Part shown: positions 16,115 to 24,281 of the stretch, piece after piece
Numbering within the stretch: the stretch's first letter is position 1
Layout of the letters: every line of letters begins with the position of its first letter
Assembly (NCBI RefSeq): GCF_003344865.1
Contig: NZ_CP031165.1
Coordinates: 3,353,910-3,417,909, forward strand
Direction of reading: 5' to 3'
Origin: Euzebya pacifica
GTDB lineage: Bacteria > Actinomycetota > Nitriliruptoria > Euzebyales > Euzebyaceae
Length of the DNA stretch: 64,000 nt
The notes under the pieces: model-generated
The model's database searches: none
What the model saw: only the letters and a program-made list of their open reading frames with translations
Told to the model about the DNA's origin: nothing
Made by a program: the position numbers and the translations under genes

Positions 16115-17332
16115 GTGATTGACGTGGAGCAGTGGGCTGAGGTCCGCCGGTTGCATTTCGCTGAGGGGATGGCGATCAAGGCGATCGTGCGGGCGACGGG
16201 GTTGTCGCGCAACACGGTGCGGGCGGCGATCCGCTCGGCGTCGCCACCGAAGTACGAGCGGGAGGCGGCGGGGTCGGCGGTGGATGCGTTCGAGCCGCAG
16301 ATCCGCCAGTTGCTCAAGGCCACGCCGGACATGCCGGCCACGGTGATCGCCGAGCGGATCGGCTGGTCGCGGGGGATGACGGTGCTGCGCGACCGGGTGC
16401 GTGAGCTGCGTCCGGCCTACCTGCTGCCGGAGGGGTATGGCCGCACCGTCTATCGGGAGGGCGAGCTGGCCCAGTGGGACCTGTGGTTCCCCGAGGACCT
16501 GAAGGTGCCGGTCGGGTTCGGACAGACCGCGGTGCTGCCGGTGATCGTCGGGGTGCCCTGCTACTCGCGGTGGATCACCGCCCGGATGATCCCGTCCAAG
16601 GACAAACACGACGTGCTCGGCGGGCACCTGTGGTGCCTCCGCGACCTGGGCCGGGTGCCCCGCAAGGGGGTGTATGACGGCGAGCCCGCGATCAGCGTCC
16701 GGCGGGGCCGCAAGCTGGTCTACACCCAGGAGTACTTGGCGTTCCGAGGCACGTTGGGGATGGGCTCGATCGTGCTGGCCAAGGGCCACCCGGAGCGCAA
16801 GGGGGTGGTGGAGCGGGCCAACGGCTACCTGGAAACGAGCTTCATGCCCGGACGCAGCTTCGGCTCGATCGACGACTTCAACACCCAGCTGGGCCTGTGG
16901 CTTGAGGACCGGGCCAACGTCAGGGTCCACGCCGGGCTGCGCCAGCGGCCCTCCGAACGCATCGACGCCGACCTGGCCGCGATGCTGCCGCTGCCGCCGG
17001 TGCCGCCCGATGTCGATTGGACCCACACCGTCCGGTTGGGCGCCGACCACTGGGTGCGGGTGGACACCAACGACTACTCCGTCCACCCGGGCGCGATCGG
17101 CCGCAAGGTCACCATCCGCCGCACCGCCGATCAGGTCGTGGTGACCTGTGGCCGCGACGAGGTCGCCCGCCACGACCGGGTCCTCGCCAAGCATCAGACC
17201 ATCACCGACCCGGCCCACGACGCCGCCCGCAAGGCCCGCGCCCAGCTGCTCGAGCTGCCCGTCGCCGGCCCCGACACCGGTGTGGAGCAGCGGGACCTCG
17301 CCGACTACGACCGGCTGCTCGGGGTGGCCTGA
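16115..17332 (+). CDS. istA: IS21-family transposase IstA
   Basis: A 405-residue protein with an N-terminal helix-turn-helix (about residues 18-45, MAIKAIVRATGLSRNTVRAA) and a retroviral-type DDE integrase core. The core acidic residues are seen in LAQWDLWFP, VYDGEPAI and KGVVERANGYLE. The C-terminal part carries the beta domain HWVRVDTNDYSVHP typical of IstA. GTG at 16115 follows AGGAGGAAGG. The length fits the shorter actinobacterial IstA group. Its stop overlaps the istB start (TGATG), giving coupled translation. It performs cleavage and strand transfer with the helper ATPase IstB. Confidence 0.95.
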   Translation: MIDVEQWAEVRRLHFAEGMAIKAIVRATGLSRNTVRAAIRSASPPKYEREAAGSAVDAFEPQIRQLLKATPDMPATVIAERIGWSRGMTVLRDRVRELRPAYLLPEGYGRTVYREGELAQWDLWFPEDLKVPVGFGQTAVLPVIVGVPCYSRWITARMIPSKDKHDVLGGHLWCLRDLGRVPRKGVYDGEPAISVRRGRKLVYTQEYLAFRGTLGMGSIVLAKGHPERKGVVERANGYLETSFMPGRSFGSIDDFNTQLGLWLEDRANVRVHAGLRQRPSERIDADLAAMLPLPPVPPDVDWTHTVRLGADHWVRVDTNDYSVHPGAIGRKVTIRRTADQVVVTCGRDEVARHDRVLAKHQTITDPAHDAARKARAQLLELPVAGPDTGVEQRDLADYDRLLGVA

Positions 17333-18117
17333 TGGCAACCACGCCGGCGTCGGCCACCGACAGCCACCTGGCCTACCTGTGCCGGGCCATGAAGGCCCCG
17401 TCCCTCGCGGCGGCCGCCCCGCGGCTGGCCGACCGGGCCCGCGAGGAGGGCTGGACCCACGAGGCGTTCCTCGCCGCGTGCCTTGAGAAAGAAGTCGACG
17501 CCCGCGCCGCCCACGGCGGCCAGGCCCGCATCAAAGCCGCGAAGTTCCCGGCCCGCAAGACCCTGGAGGACTTCGACTTCGACCACCAGACCTCCGTCAA
17601 GCGCGAATTGATCGGCCATCTCGGCCAGCTCGACTTCGTCGACGCCCGCGCCAACGTGGTGTTCCTCGGCCCGCCCGGCACCGGCAAGACCCACCTCTCC
17701 ATCGCGCTGGGCATCCGCGCCTGCCTGGCCGGTCACCGCGTCGCCTTCGCCACCGCCGCCCAATGGGTCGACCGGCTCGGCGCCGCCCACGCCGCCGGCC
17801 GGCTCCAGGACGAACTCCGCGCCCTCGGCCGCGTCCCCGTCGTGGTCATCGACGAGGTCGGCTACATCCCGTTTGAGGCCGAGGCCGCCAACCTGTTCTT
17901 CCAACTCATCGCCGCCAGATACGAACGCGCCAGCGTGATCATGAGCTCCAACAAGCCATTCAGCCGGTGGGGCGAGGTCTTCGGCGACCCCGTCGTGGCC
18001 GCAGCCATGATCGACCGGCTCGTCCACCACGCCGACGTCGTCCCGCTCAAGGGCGACAGCTACCGCCTCAAGGACCGCGACCTCGGCCGCGTCCCCGCCG
18101 CCGACCCAGCACCATGA
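17332..18117 (+). CDS. istB: IS21-family helper ATPase IstB
   Basis: A 261-residue AAA+ protein related to DnaC. It has an N-terminal helical region, Walker A GPPGTGKTH (about residues 105-113), Walker B VVVIDEVGY and a sensor region ending IMSSNKPFSRW. IstB ATPases assemble on target DNA and stimulate IstA. ATG at 17332 overlaps the istA stop by one base. A single frameshift-free frame runs to a stop 61 bases before the element's right end. The C-terminal region DSYRLKDRDL is typical of the family. Confidence 0.95.
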   Translation: MATTPASATDSHLAYLCRAMKAPSLAAAAPRLADRAREEGWTHEAFLAACLEKEVDARAAHGGQARIKAAKFPARKTLEDFDFDHQTSVKRELIGHLGQLDFVDARANVVFLGPPGTGKTHLSIALGIRACLAGHRVAFATAAQWVDRLGAAHAAGRLQDELRALGRVPVVVIDEVGYIPFEAEAANLFFQLIAARYERASVIMSSNKPFSRWGEVFGDPVVAAAMIDRLVHHADVVPLKGDSYRLKDRDLGRVPAADPAP

Positions 18118-18178
18118 ACTCCAGAGGGGGTCAAGATTCAACCGCTGCAAGGGGGTCAGATTTCGCCCGCTGTTGACA

Positions 18179-18183
18179 CCATC
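18179..18183. repeat. IS21 target site duplication, right copy
   Basis: CCATC directly follows the element's right end at 18178 and matches 15979-15983. Confidence 0.85.
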
Positions 18184-18918
18184 CCGACCGAATGGCAGTA
18201 CACCGCCCACGACCTCGGGACGATGTTGCGGTGGATGCTCACGCTCGTCCTGTCCCCGCTGATGGTCGTGTTCGCCTTGTCGATCCTGCGGCAGGGAATC
18301 CAGGGCGCCGAGGACGTCGTGTTCGGCCTCGTCGCGCCTGCATGCCTCGGATACGCCTACTATCTCGCGGCGAGATGGCGGGCACGGTACGGCAGCCAGC
18401 AGGAGTGGTTCGAGTACTACCACGGGGGCGGCGAGGACAGGCAGCGCCGGGATCGGATGCTCGCTGATCGGATCAGTACCGAATGGCCGCGCCTCCGGGC
18501 GTTGCTCGTCGACGCCAAGGACCTCCCAGCGGACGTCCGGGCCGACCTCGTCGACGGGCCGGCACAGGACGTGCGACGTGCCGCGGAGGCCACCCTTGCG
18601 CTCGCCGACCTGTCGGATCAGGGCGAGGAGGCCGCCGCCCGGTACCAGCGGTCACGGACCGATCTGGAGGAGACCATCGAGGAGTTCTCGGGCCTCCTCG
18701 ATGCTGCCAGGGCGTATGCGGCTGCACGGGCGGCGGGTGACCTCGCCGCGTCCCGCGACCGGCACGGTGACGGCCGCGACGACGCACTGAGGGAAGTCAC
18801 CGACGCCCGCATGGGTGCCGAGGCCTTGCTGCACACCGAACGACTGTCGGTGGCCGAGGGCATGGGTCCCAACGAGATCGACGACGTCGCCAGTCAGCAG
18901 GTCGCCGCGACCGGCTGA

Positions 18919-19237
18919 CCGGTACGGCAGGTCGCCGTCCCGATGCCGGAGGTCTCGGCGCAGCAGCGGATGCCGCGCAGGAAGCGTTGGCCGCTGTCCG
19001 AGCCTCCCGAACCGTGCGAGGGCGCCGGTCCACGAGGTGCCAGTCATCCCGTGGGTAAGCGGTGGGGAAGCGGTGGTGCACCCCCACGGGACCGACCGCC
19101 TCCACTACGTCTCATCATTGTTATACGTAGTCAGGGGTGGAGGCCGGTACGGGGAAGTGGTGCCGGCGCCTGCTGGGTGGGGTCCTGCGTCGTACCGGAA
19201 CACTGACACCACCGAGGACCGAACAACCGTCATCGGC
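18919..19237. other. Intergenic region with an AT-rich inverted repeat
   Basis: No gene is supported here. Bases 19105-19110 (CTACGT) and 19125-19130 (ACGTAG) form an inverted repeat around an unusually AT-rich centre that includes TTATAC. In this GC-rich DNA that suggests a promoter or operator for the gene starting at 19238. The element itself is weak evidence. Confidence 0.35.
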
Positions 19238-19755
19238 ATGACGCACGATGACTTCACCCGCATGCCAGGGACGATCCACAACCAGCGGGAGGACACCGCC
19301 GCCGTTGATGACGAGCGCCGCACGTGGGAGGCGACTGTGCCCGTGGTCCCGTGGGCGTTCCGACCGACAGCTGAGGCGATGCTCGTCGGCCTTGGACTCG
19401 GGGCTGCGGCAGGATTCTGGGGGCCTCGGTCCCTGTCCAGGTGGCGTTGCTCACCGGCCCGTTCCTCGTCGCACTGGCCATCGGCATCGTAGTCATTGCC
19501 ACCTGGTCGTCCCTCCCCGCGACCGTCATCGCGTCGGAGGTCGGATTCCTGATCAGCCCCAGACTCCCGCGGATGGGTCGGTTCGGCGTGCTCCCGGAAG
19601 CGTTCACCTACGATTCCTGCAGGATGATCGACAGTCCGGACGACAGCGACCTGGTCGTCATCCGCGACTGGCGGTACATCAAGTTCGGGGTCGAGCTGTC
19701 CGACGCCGACCGCCAGTGGGTCCAGGACAGGCTGGCGGCCAGGGTCGGGACCTGA
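19238..19755 (+). pseudogene. Two-segment membrane protein gene with one frameshift
   Basis: The frame from ATG 19238 encodes a hydrophilic N-terminus and the start of a hydrophobic segment (AEAMLVGLGLGAAAG), then drifts into arginine-rich nonsense near base 19424. In another frame the hydrophobic segment resumes at once (ILGASVPVQVALLTG), continues into a second segment (PFLVALAIGIVVIATW) and ends in a soluble domain at 19755. Adding one base near 19424 would give one protein of about 172 residues. A true mutation and a sequencing error look the same here. I do not recognise the family. Confidence 0.55.
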
Positions 19756-19839
19756 GCGCAGGGTGCAAGAGCTCACCTGCCGACCTGGCGCCATGCCAGG
19801 CGCCTCGCCTGCGGCCTGCGCTCCAGGGCGTGCCGCACG

Positions 19840-20664
19840 TCACAGGATGCGTGACCATTCCGGACACAACGTCGTCATCGCGGCTGCCGAGGTGACAGTG
19901 GAGACCGACAGCGCGGTGTCGTCACTGTGGGTCTCGGCGAGGTACTGGGCCCATTCGAGCGCTGAGGAGGGCGCCACCGAATCCAGCAGCGCACAGGCGG
20001 CCACGCCGACCTCGAGCAGCCGGTCGTCGGGGACGCTGGCGAGCTCGGCCCGCAGTGGCCCTGCGCGCAACGCCTCGATGTAGGCGACCTCGGCGGCAGT
20101 GGTGACCGCCGGCAGGTCCTGGGTGGCCGCGCCGTCGGGGGCACTGACGGCCACGGCGACCCAGTCCTCGACGAGGAAGTCGAGCTCGGGACACAGTGTG
20201 CCGGCCGCGATCTGCCCGAGGGCCTGGAGGAAGTTGATCCGATCGAGGTCCTCGAACCCGTGGACGCCCATGAGCTCCCGGCGCAGGTCGATCGGTTCGA
20301 CGAACCTCTCCTCGATGTCGGCAGACCTCCCGCCGGCAGCATCGGAGATCCGCCGCCAGTTGCGCATCTGCGCGCACAGGTCCTGGCCGGTGTGCAGCAG
20401 GTCGTCGTCGGGGGTCCGCTCGATCTGCCCGACGGTGACATCGGCGCTGGGTCTGTCGGGCCGGGCGGCCATCGCTGCGGCGAGGAACGCCTCCTCGGGG
20501 TCCACCGGTTCGACGGTCACCACCGGCTCGGCTGTCACGACGGCGGCAGGTGTGGGCGTGGGTGTCGACCGCTCCCCTGCCCCGGCGGTTTCGGGGGTGG
20601 CCTCGCCAGCACAGCCGGCGAGCACGAGGAGGGTCAGTAGGGCAAGGACGGGACGTGACTGCAT
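19840..20664 (-). CDS. Lipoprotein with two DUF732-like repeats
   Basis: A 274-residue precursor with lipobox VLAGC (lipidated Cys at residue 18), a Thr/Pro-rich spacer, then a helical domain. Two segments resemble the DUF732 pattern of mycobacterial exported proteins: a glycine then Cys early and a CPE motif late. One is GQDLCAQM to GTLCPEL, the other VGVAACALL to TTLCPEW. Each could hold one disulfide. ATG at 20664 begins a standard lipoprotein signal. It is divergent from 20791..21540. Function of DUF732 is unknown. Confidence 0.65.
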   Translation of the reverse strand: MQSRPVLALLTLLVLAGCAGEATPETAGAGERSTPTPTPAAVVTAEPVVTVEPVDPEEAFLAAAMAARPDRPSADVTVGQIERTPDDDLLHTGQDLCAQMRNWRRISDAAGGRSADIEERFVEPIDLRRELMGVHGFEDLDRINFLQALGQIAAGTLCPELDFLVEDWVAVAVSAPDGAATQDLPAVTTAAEVAYIEALRAGPLRAELASVPDDRLLEVGVAACALLDSVAPSSALEWAQYLAETHSDDTALSVSTVTSAAAMTTLCPEWSRIL

Positions 20665-20679
20665 CCGGAGAGACTATGC

Positions 20680-20721
20680 GCAGCCGGCGCGCCGACCCAG
20701 ACCGCGCGGGACGCCGGCTGC
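20680..20721. repeat. 10-bp inverted repeat between divergent genes
   Basis: Bases 20680-20689 and 20712-20721 are perfect inverted copies of GCAGCCGGCG, 22 bases apart, located between the starts of divergent genes. It could be an operator or a leader hairpin. Nothing else supports a role. Confidence 0.35.
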
Positions 20722-20790
20722 CCGCTGGGTTGGTCGTGGCGGTGTCGCTTCGACGGTGGAGCTCGTCCATCCGAAACGACAGGAGAACCC

Positions 20791-21540
20791 GTGAGCACCA
20801 GCCATGTCACGTTCCATCCGCCTGCGACCCAACGTCCGACGTTCGGCAAGCTGACTCCCTACGGGGACTCGACCGCGTCGGCTGTCGCCGCGCTCGGCCT
20901 TCCCGTGGTGGTGTCCCTCGTCCTGATGGCGACCGTGTCACCGTGGTTCGCCGCGTTGCTGGTCGTCGCCGTCGCCCACGCCCGCCACCACGTCGCAGGC
21001 GAACGGGACCGCCGTGCCGACCACGAGCGGTGGGCTGCCATCAAGGGTGTCGTCCTGGAGCTGAGGCCTGTCGCGGGCATCGACCACCACGACGGGTTCG
21101 CCGCTGCTCGTGCCCGCCAGGAGACCCTGATCGCCGAGCTTGCCAGTGCCGACCGGCTTGCCCGGATGGCCATCGAACAGCTCGCCGGCGACCCTGCGTT
21201 GCTTCCCAGCATCGAGGCGCTCGTGTGGGATGCGGCCTGTCAGCTGCAGATGGCTGAGAAGTCCGTGTCGGACCTCGCCCGTCGCGACGACGTCGACAGC
21301 CACGATCGGGCGCTGGCCCGTTGGGAACGGTTCGCCGACCTGGCCGAGTCAACCATCGCGGTCCTGACCGGCTTCACCGATGCGCTCGCGGCGCGTGCGG
21401 CAACGGAGAGCAATCACCTGCAGACGATCGAGATGGCCACCAGCCGCCTCGAGGCCCAGGTCGGCCTGTCCGTCGATGCCGACCCGGAACTCGCCCGGGC
21501 GGTCGCGGAGGTCAAGGCCTCCCTGACCCAGCCGGCCTAG
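20791..21540 (+). CDS. Membrane-hairpin coiled-coil protein
   Basis: A 249-residue protein with GTG at 20791 behind AGGAGAA. It has two hydrophobic segments at about residues 30-48 and 52-64, then a long helical domain with several coiled-coil stretches (about 85-245). This is the same architecture as 2264..3031 and the IS21-broken gene, but I do not see convincing sequence similarity. It is probably an inner-membrane protein with a cytoplasmic coiled coil. It ends 15 bases before a 14-bp hairpin terminator. Function unknown. Confidence 0.7.
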   Translation: MSTSHVTFHPPATQRPTFGKLTPYGDSTASAVAALGLPVVVSLVLMATVSPWFAALLVVAVAHARHHVAGERDRRADHERWAAIKGVVLELRPVAGIDHHDGFAAARARQETLIAELASADRLARMAIEQLAGDPALLPSIEALVWDAACQLQMAEKSVSDLARRDDVDSHDRALARWERFADLAESTIAVLTGFTDALAARAATESNHLQTIEMATSRLEAQVGLSVDADPELARAVAEVKASLTQPA

Positions 21541-21555
21541 CCGACGACGACCCCT

Positions 21556-21585
21556 CGACGCCCCGTGCACCTGCACGGGGCGTCG
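21556..21585. terminator. Perfect 14-bp palindromic hairpin
   Basis: Bases 21556-21569 pair with 21572-21585 around a nominal 2-base loop, followed by TTGG. It directly follows the stop of 20791..21540. Confidence 0.75.
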
Positions 21586-21660
21586 TTGGCTGCCTGCGGT
21601 TCGCGACCGTTCAGCACTCCCCTGCCATGGGGTGCCCGGCGAGTGGCTCCGCGAACGTGG

Positions 21661-21691
21661 CGAGGTCCCGCACGGGTGGTGCGGGACCTCG
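21661..21691. terminator. Perfect 13-bp hairpin
   Basis: Bases 21661-21673 pair with 21679-21691 around a 5-base loop. It lies next to the stop of the leftward gene 21697..22077, so it most likely ends that gene. With the hairpin at 21556 it forms a paired barrier between convergent genes. Confidence 0.75.
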
Positions 21692-21696
21692 GGGCC

Positions 21697-22077
21697 TCAG
21701 CAGACGTCGCAGGAGACGTCGCGCTGTTCGGGCATGGTTGCCTGGTCGAGCCAGCGGTCGACGGCGTCGTCGACCGGGCCGAGGAAGCGGGTCAGCTCCT
21801 GGCGGGTGGCACGCCGCACACGACGGTTGTCGTCGCGGACGTAGTCGCTGTACCGGCCGGCGTACCAGCGGCGGACGTAGTTGTGGGGGGTCCGGCGGGT
21901 GGCGAGGCCGTCACCCTCCCGGATGGCGATCAGGTGCTGTTCGGGGCAGATCCCACCGGGGTGGTCCTGCGGCGGGACGACGCACGGGCTGCGGTGGTCA
22001 CACAGGCCGTGGGGGTCGTGGTCGGGCGCGTACGGGCACGGGGTCCAGCGGCGCGGGGCGTGAAGGGAACGGGACAC
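21697..22077 (-). CDS. Hypothetical Cys/His-rich protein
   Basis: A 126-residue protein with GTG at 22077 behind a strong AAGGAGG site. The N-terminal half has several cysteines and histidines (about residues 14-46). This may be a metal site, while the C-terminal half is basic and helical and ends CDVC. It has no membrane segment. It is the last gene before a strong hairpin on its own strand. I do not recognise the family. The Cys/His pattern suggests zinc and possibly nucleic acid binding, which is inference only. Confidence 0.65.
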   Translation of the reverse strand: MSRSLHAPRRWTPCPYAPDHDPHGLCDHRSPCVVPPQDHPGGICPEQHLIAIREGDGLATRRTPHNYVRRWYAGRYSDYVRDDNRRVRRATRQELTRFLGPVDDAVDRWLDQATMPEQRDVSCDVC

Positions 22078-22153
22078 GGCGGCCTCCTTGCGGTCGGCCG
22101 TCCGACGATCGGACGGTCTTAACGCATGGCGGTCGCCTCCGTGGTGTCGTGGG

Positions 22154-22534
22154 TCATCGGTCTGGTCCCGGCTCGGGTCCGGGGGCCGGTTCGGGGAGGG
22201 TGCGGCGCCGGCTGTCGCGTGCAGCGGCGGGGTCCGTACGGGTGGGGCTGTCCGGTGTAGGGCTGCTGGCGGCGCTCGACTGCCCTGCGGTCCGCAGCGC
22301 TGCCCGGCTGTGCGCCCGGCCTGCCTGCCGGGCCGGGAGTGCGGTGGCTGCGGCGGCGAGGACGAACGCGACGGTTCGCAGGGCGGTCCGTGGGATCAGG
22401 TTGGCGACGCAGTCGCTTGCGGATCCGCAGTCGACGTACACCTCGCGGGGCTCGTTGAAGAGGTGGACGGCGACGGCGAGTGTCAGGAGGAGGGCGACGG
22501 TCCGGCCGACAAGGCCACCACGGGCGACGAGCAG
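22154..22534 (-). CDS. Possible two-segment membrane protein without a normal start
   Basis: The frame encodes a hydrophobic segment (RTVALLLTLAVAVHLF), a short loop with two cysteines (VDCGSASDC), a second segment (TALRTVAFVLAAAATAL) and a Pro/Ser-rich tail. The composition looks coding, but no ATG, GTG or TTG precedes the first segment at a sensible distance. The coordinate given uses a CTG. It overlaps the end of the XRE gene, so it may be coupled to it or be part of the same damaged gene. Confidence 0.4.
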   Translation of the reverse strand: MLVARGGLVGRTVALLLTLAVAVHLFNEPREVYVDCGSASDCVANLIPRTALRTVAFVLAAAATALPARQAGRAHSRAALRTAGQSSAASSPTPDSPTRTDPAAARDSRRRTLPEPAPGPEPGPDR

Positions 22535-23113
22535 TCGCGGAGCGCGGCGAGCATCCCGAGGAGGACGTCCTTGTCCTCTCGGGTGAGCGTCGGATCCCGG
22601 TCGATGACCGCCTCCGCACTGGTGTCCCTGTGGAGGGCCACCTCCGCTGAGGTGAGCAGTCCGAGTGCCTGCAACGCAACGATCGGGTCGCGTTCGACGA
22701 CGTGGCACCACCGGACGAGGAGGTCGAGGTCACGGTCGAGCGGCGTCTTGCCGGTCTCGAGCCGCGAGACGGCTTGGTCGGTGAGGTCGAGCCGCCGACC
22801 CAGCGCCGCTCCAGACAGGTCCCGCTTCCACCGGGCCTTCTTCAGCCAGCGTCCGACCGTCTTGTGGACCTCGTGTTCCTCCAGCGACCCGGGAGGTGGC
22901 GGCCACTCGCGTGGCAGCGGGTTGCCGTCGCCCGGAGGTCCGTCGGGGACATCCGGGGCAGGTGGAGGGAGGACGGGATGGCACGGACAGCTCCTCGCCC
23001 TGGCCGGCCCGGGACATCCAGGTGGCGGAGATACCGATCCGTCGGGCCACGGCCGCCTGGGTCAGTCCGGTCCGTTCGCGTGCCCGCCGGATCAGCTCAC
23101 CCGTGCCGGTCAC
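22483..23113 (-). pseudogene. Two-domain XRE-type regulator gene with an apparent frameshift
   Basis: GTG at 23113 starts a clear helix-turn-helix (IRRARERTGLTQAAVARRIG). After about residue 40 that frame becomes arginine/proline nonsense. Another frame, open from near 23000 and without a start codon, takes over. It has a proline-rich linker, then a second helix-turn-helix (KKARWKRDLSGAALGRRLDL, then DQAVSRLETG) and an acidic helical end at 22483. A single-base change near 22990-23000 would join them into one regulator of about 210 residues with two XRE-like domains. Two overlapping genes are possible, but the second would lack a start. Confidence 0.5.
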
Positions 23114-23195
23114 CCGCTACTCCCCTGCCCCTGCCCTGGTCGAGCCTGTGTGCCCGCCCGGCTCGGCCGACACACCGACGAACGGCAGGGGCATG

Positions 23196-24149
23196 TCAGA
23201 GCCCGTTTGCGGTGGCACCATGCTCTGCCTGCGGACGGGTGAACCCGTCGAAGACGAGCTGGTCGATGAGGCCGGACCGAGAGAACGCGCTGAACGACAG
23301 GTACTGGGCGCCCTTCGCGACAGCCTGTTCGTTCCAGTCAACGGAGATCCGCGACACGCCGTACTCGGCCTCCGCTGACGTGTACCCGTCGAACTCGAGC
23401 TGGCCGATCAGCCCGGACCGAGAGAACGCGCTGAACGACAGGTACTGCTCCGCGGACCCGACGGCCTGCTCGTTCCAGTCGGCCCCGACCGTGTCGACGG
23501 CATGGGTCGCATCCTCATAGCTGTAGCCGTCGAACTCGAGCTGACCGATCAGGCCGGATCTGGAGAAGGAGCTGAAGGAGAGGTACTGCTCGGCTGCCCG
23601 TCGCGCGTTGCTCTGGCTGGCGGACCCGGCAGGTGCCGCAGGCGCAGGCGCAGGGGGTGGTGGTGCAGGGGCAGGAGCCGGAGGGGGTGCCGGTGCGGGT
23701 GCAGGTGGCGCGGGTCGGGTCGGGTCGGCCGCCTCGTCCGTGGTGTCGTCCGGGGCTGCTGCGGCCGTGTCGTCGGGCCGGTCGGACTCGACGGCGACGT
23801 CGTCCGGTACCGGGCCCGCGAGTGCCCCGATGATGCCGATGACCACGAACAGGCCGAACACGGACACGGGGATCAGGAACCGCTTCTTCTGATACCACGG
23901 ACGGCGGCCGCGTGGCGGTGGGGGCTGCATCGGACCGCCTGGCCAGCCGGGGCCTAGTGCGGGCCCCTGTGGTCCGGGCGGCCACTGCTGCCCGGCGGTG
24001 GGTGGTCCGGCCGGCCACTGGGGACCGGGCGGGGGCCCGTGCTGCTGGCCGGTGGGCGGTCCCGGAGGCCACTGGCCGACAGGGCCCGAAGGGGGCTGCT
24101 GCGGACGGGGAGTCGGGCCGGGTCCGGTCGGCTGGTCTGGTGGCTGCAT
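23196..24149 (-). CDS. Membrane protein with three Ltp-type surface repeats
   Basis: A 317-residue protein. Residues 1-80 are Pro/Gly/Gln-rich and probably cytoplasmic. A membrane segment lies at about 88-112, followed by an acidic then Pro/Ala-rich spacer (about 115-180). Three tandem repeats of about 47 residues follow, each with YLSFSxFSRSGLIxQLxFDG and two ending DWNEQAV. These match the Ltp repeat (host cell surface-exposed lipoprotein domain). Ltp proteins of some phages block DNA entry of other phages. Here the repeats hang on a membrane anchor with no lipobox, and the last repeat is short. ATG at 24149 follows AGGAG. The role here is open. Confidence 0.85.
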   Translation of the reverse strand: MQPPDQPTGPGPTPRPQQPPSGPVGQWPPGPPTGQQHGPPPGPQWPAGPPTAGQQWPPGPQGPALGPGWPGGPMQPPPPRGRRPWYQKKRFLIPVSVFGLFVVIGIIGALAGPVPDDVAVESDRPDDTAAAAPDDTTDEAADPTRPAPPAPAPAPPPAPAPAPPPPAPAPAAPAGSASQSNARRAAEQYLSFSSFSRSGLIGQLEFDGYSYEDATHAVDTVGADWNEQAVGSAEQYLSFSAFSRSGLIGQLEFDGYTSAEAEYGVSRISVDWNEQAVAKGAQYLSFSAFSRSGLIDQLVFDGFTRPQAEHGATANGL

Positions 24150-24281
24150 TGCTGAACTCCTGGGGAGGGGGTGCCAGGACGGTCAGCTGCACACCTCCCC
24201 TCCACCCCGGGAGCAGCTGCCCGAGGGGTTCCTCCCCGGACCGTTCGAGGACCGATCGTACCGGATCAGCGGCCGTTCGGG

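Larger units (their letters stand above)
15984..18178 (+). mobile_element. IS21-family insertion sequence, complete
   Basis: The element is 2,195 bases long with the two-gene istA-istB layout. The left end begins TGTCGGTAGCGG and the right end, read on the other strand, begins TGTCAACAGCGG. Both continue into CTGACCCCC blocks, with a second ATCTTGACCCCC block further in. These are the multiple terminal repeats expected of IS21, where the transposase binds. The 5-bp duplication CCATC flanks it. Both genes and both ends look intact, so it may be active. It disrupts the gene at 15933..18918. Confidence 0.93.
15933..18918 (+). pseudogene. Membrane-hairpin coiled-coil gene interrupted by IS21 (paralogue of 2264..3031)
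   Basis: The 5' piece is 15933..15983 (ATG behind GGAGGAGCAGAC) and the 3' piece is 18184..18918. Removing the IS21 element and one copy of the 5-bp duplication joins them in frame to give a 261-residue protein. It has two hydrophobic segments (about residues 31-50 and 57-77) followed by a charged helical domain, aligned by eye along its length with the protein of 2264..3031. In the present state the 5' piece stops inside the element at 15992. An internal ATG at 18223 could still give a truncated protein with both membrane segments. The role of the family is unknown. Confidence 0.85.
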
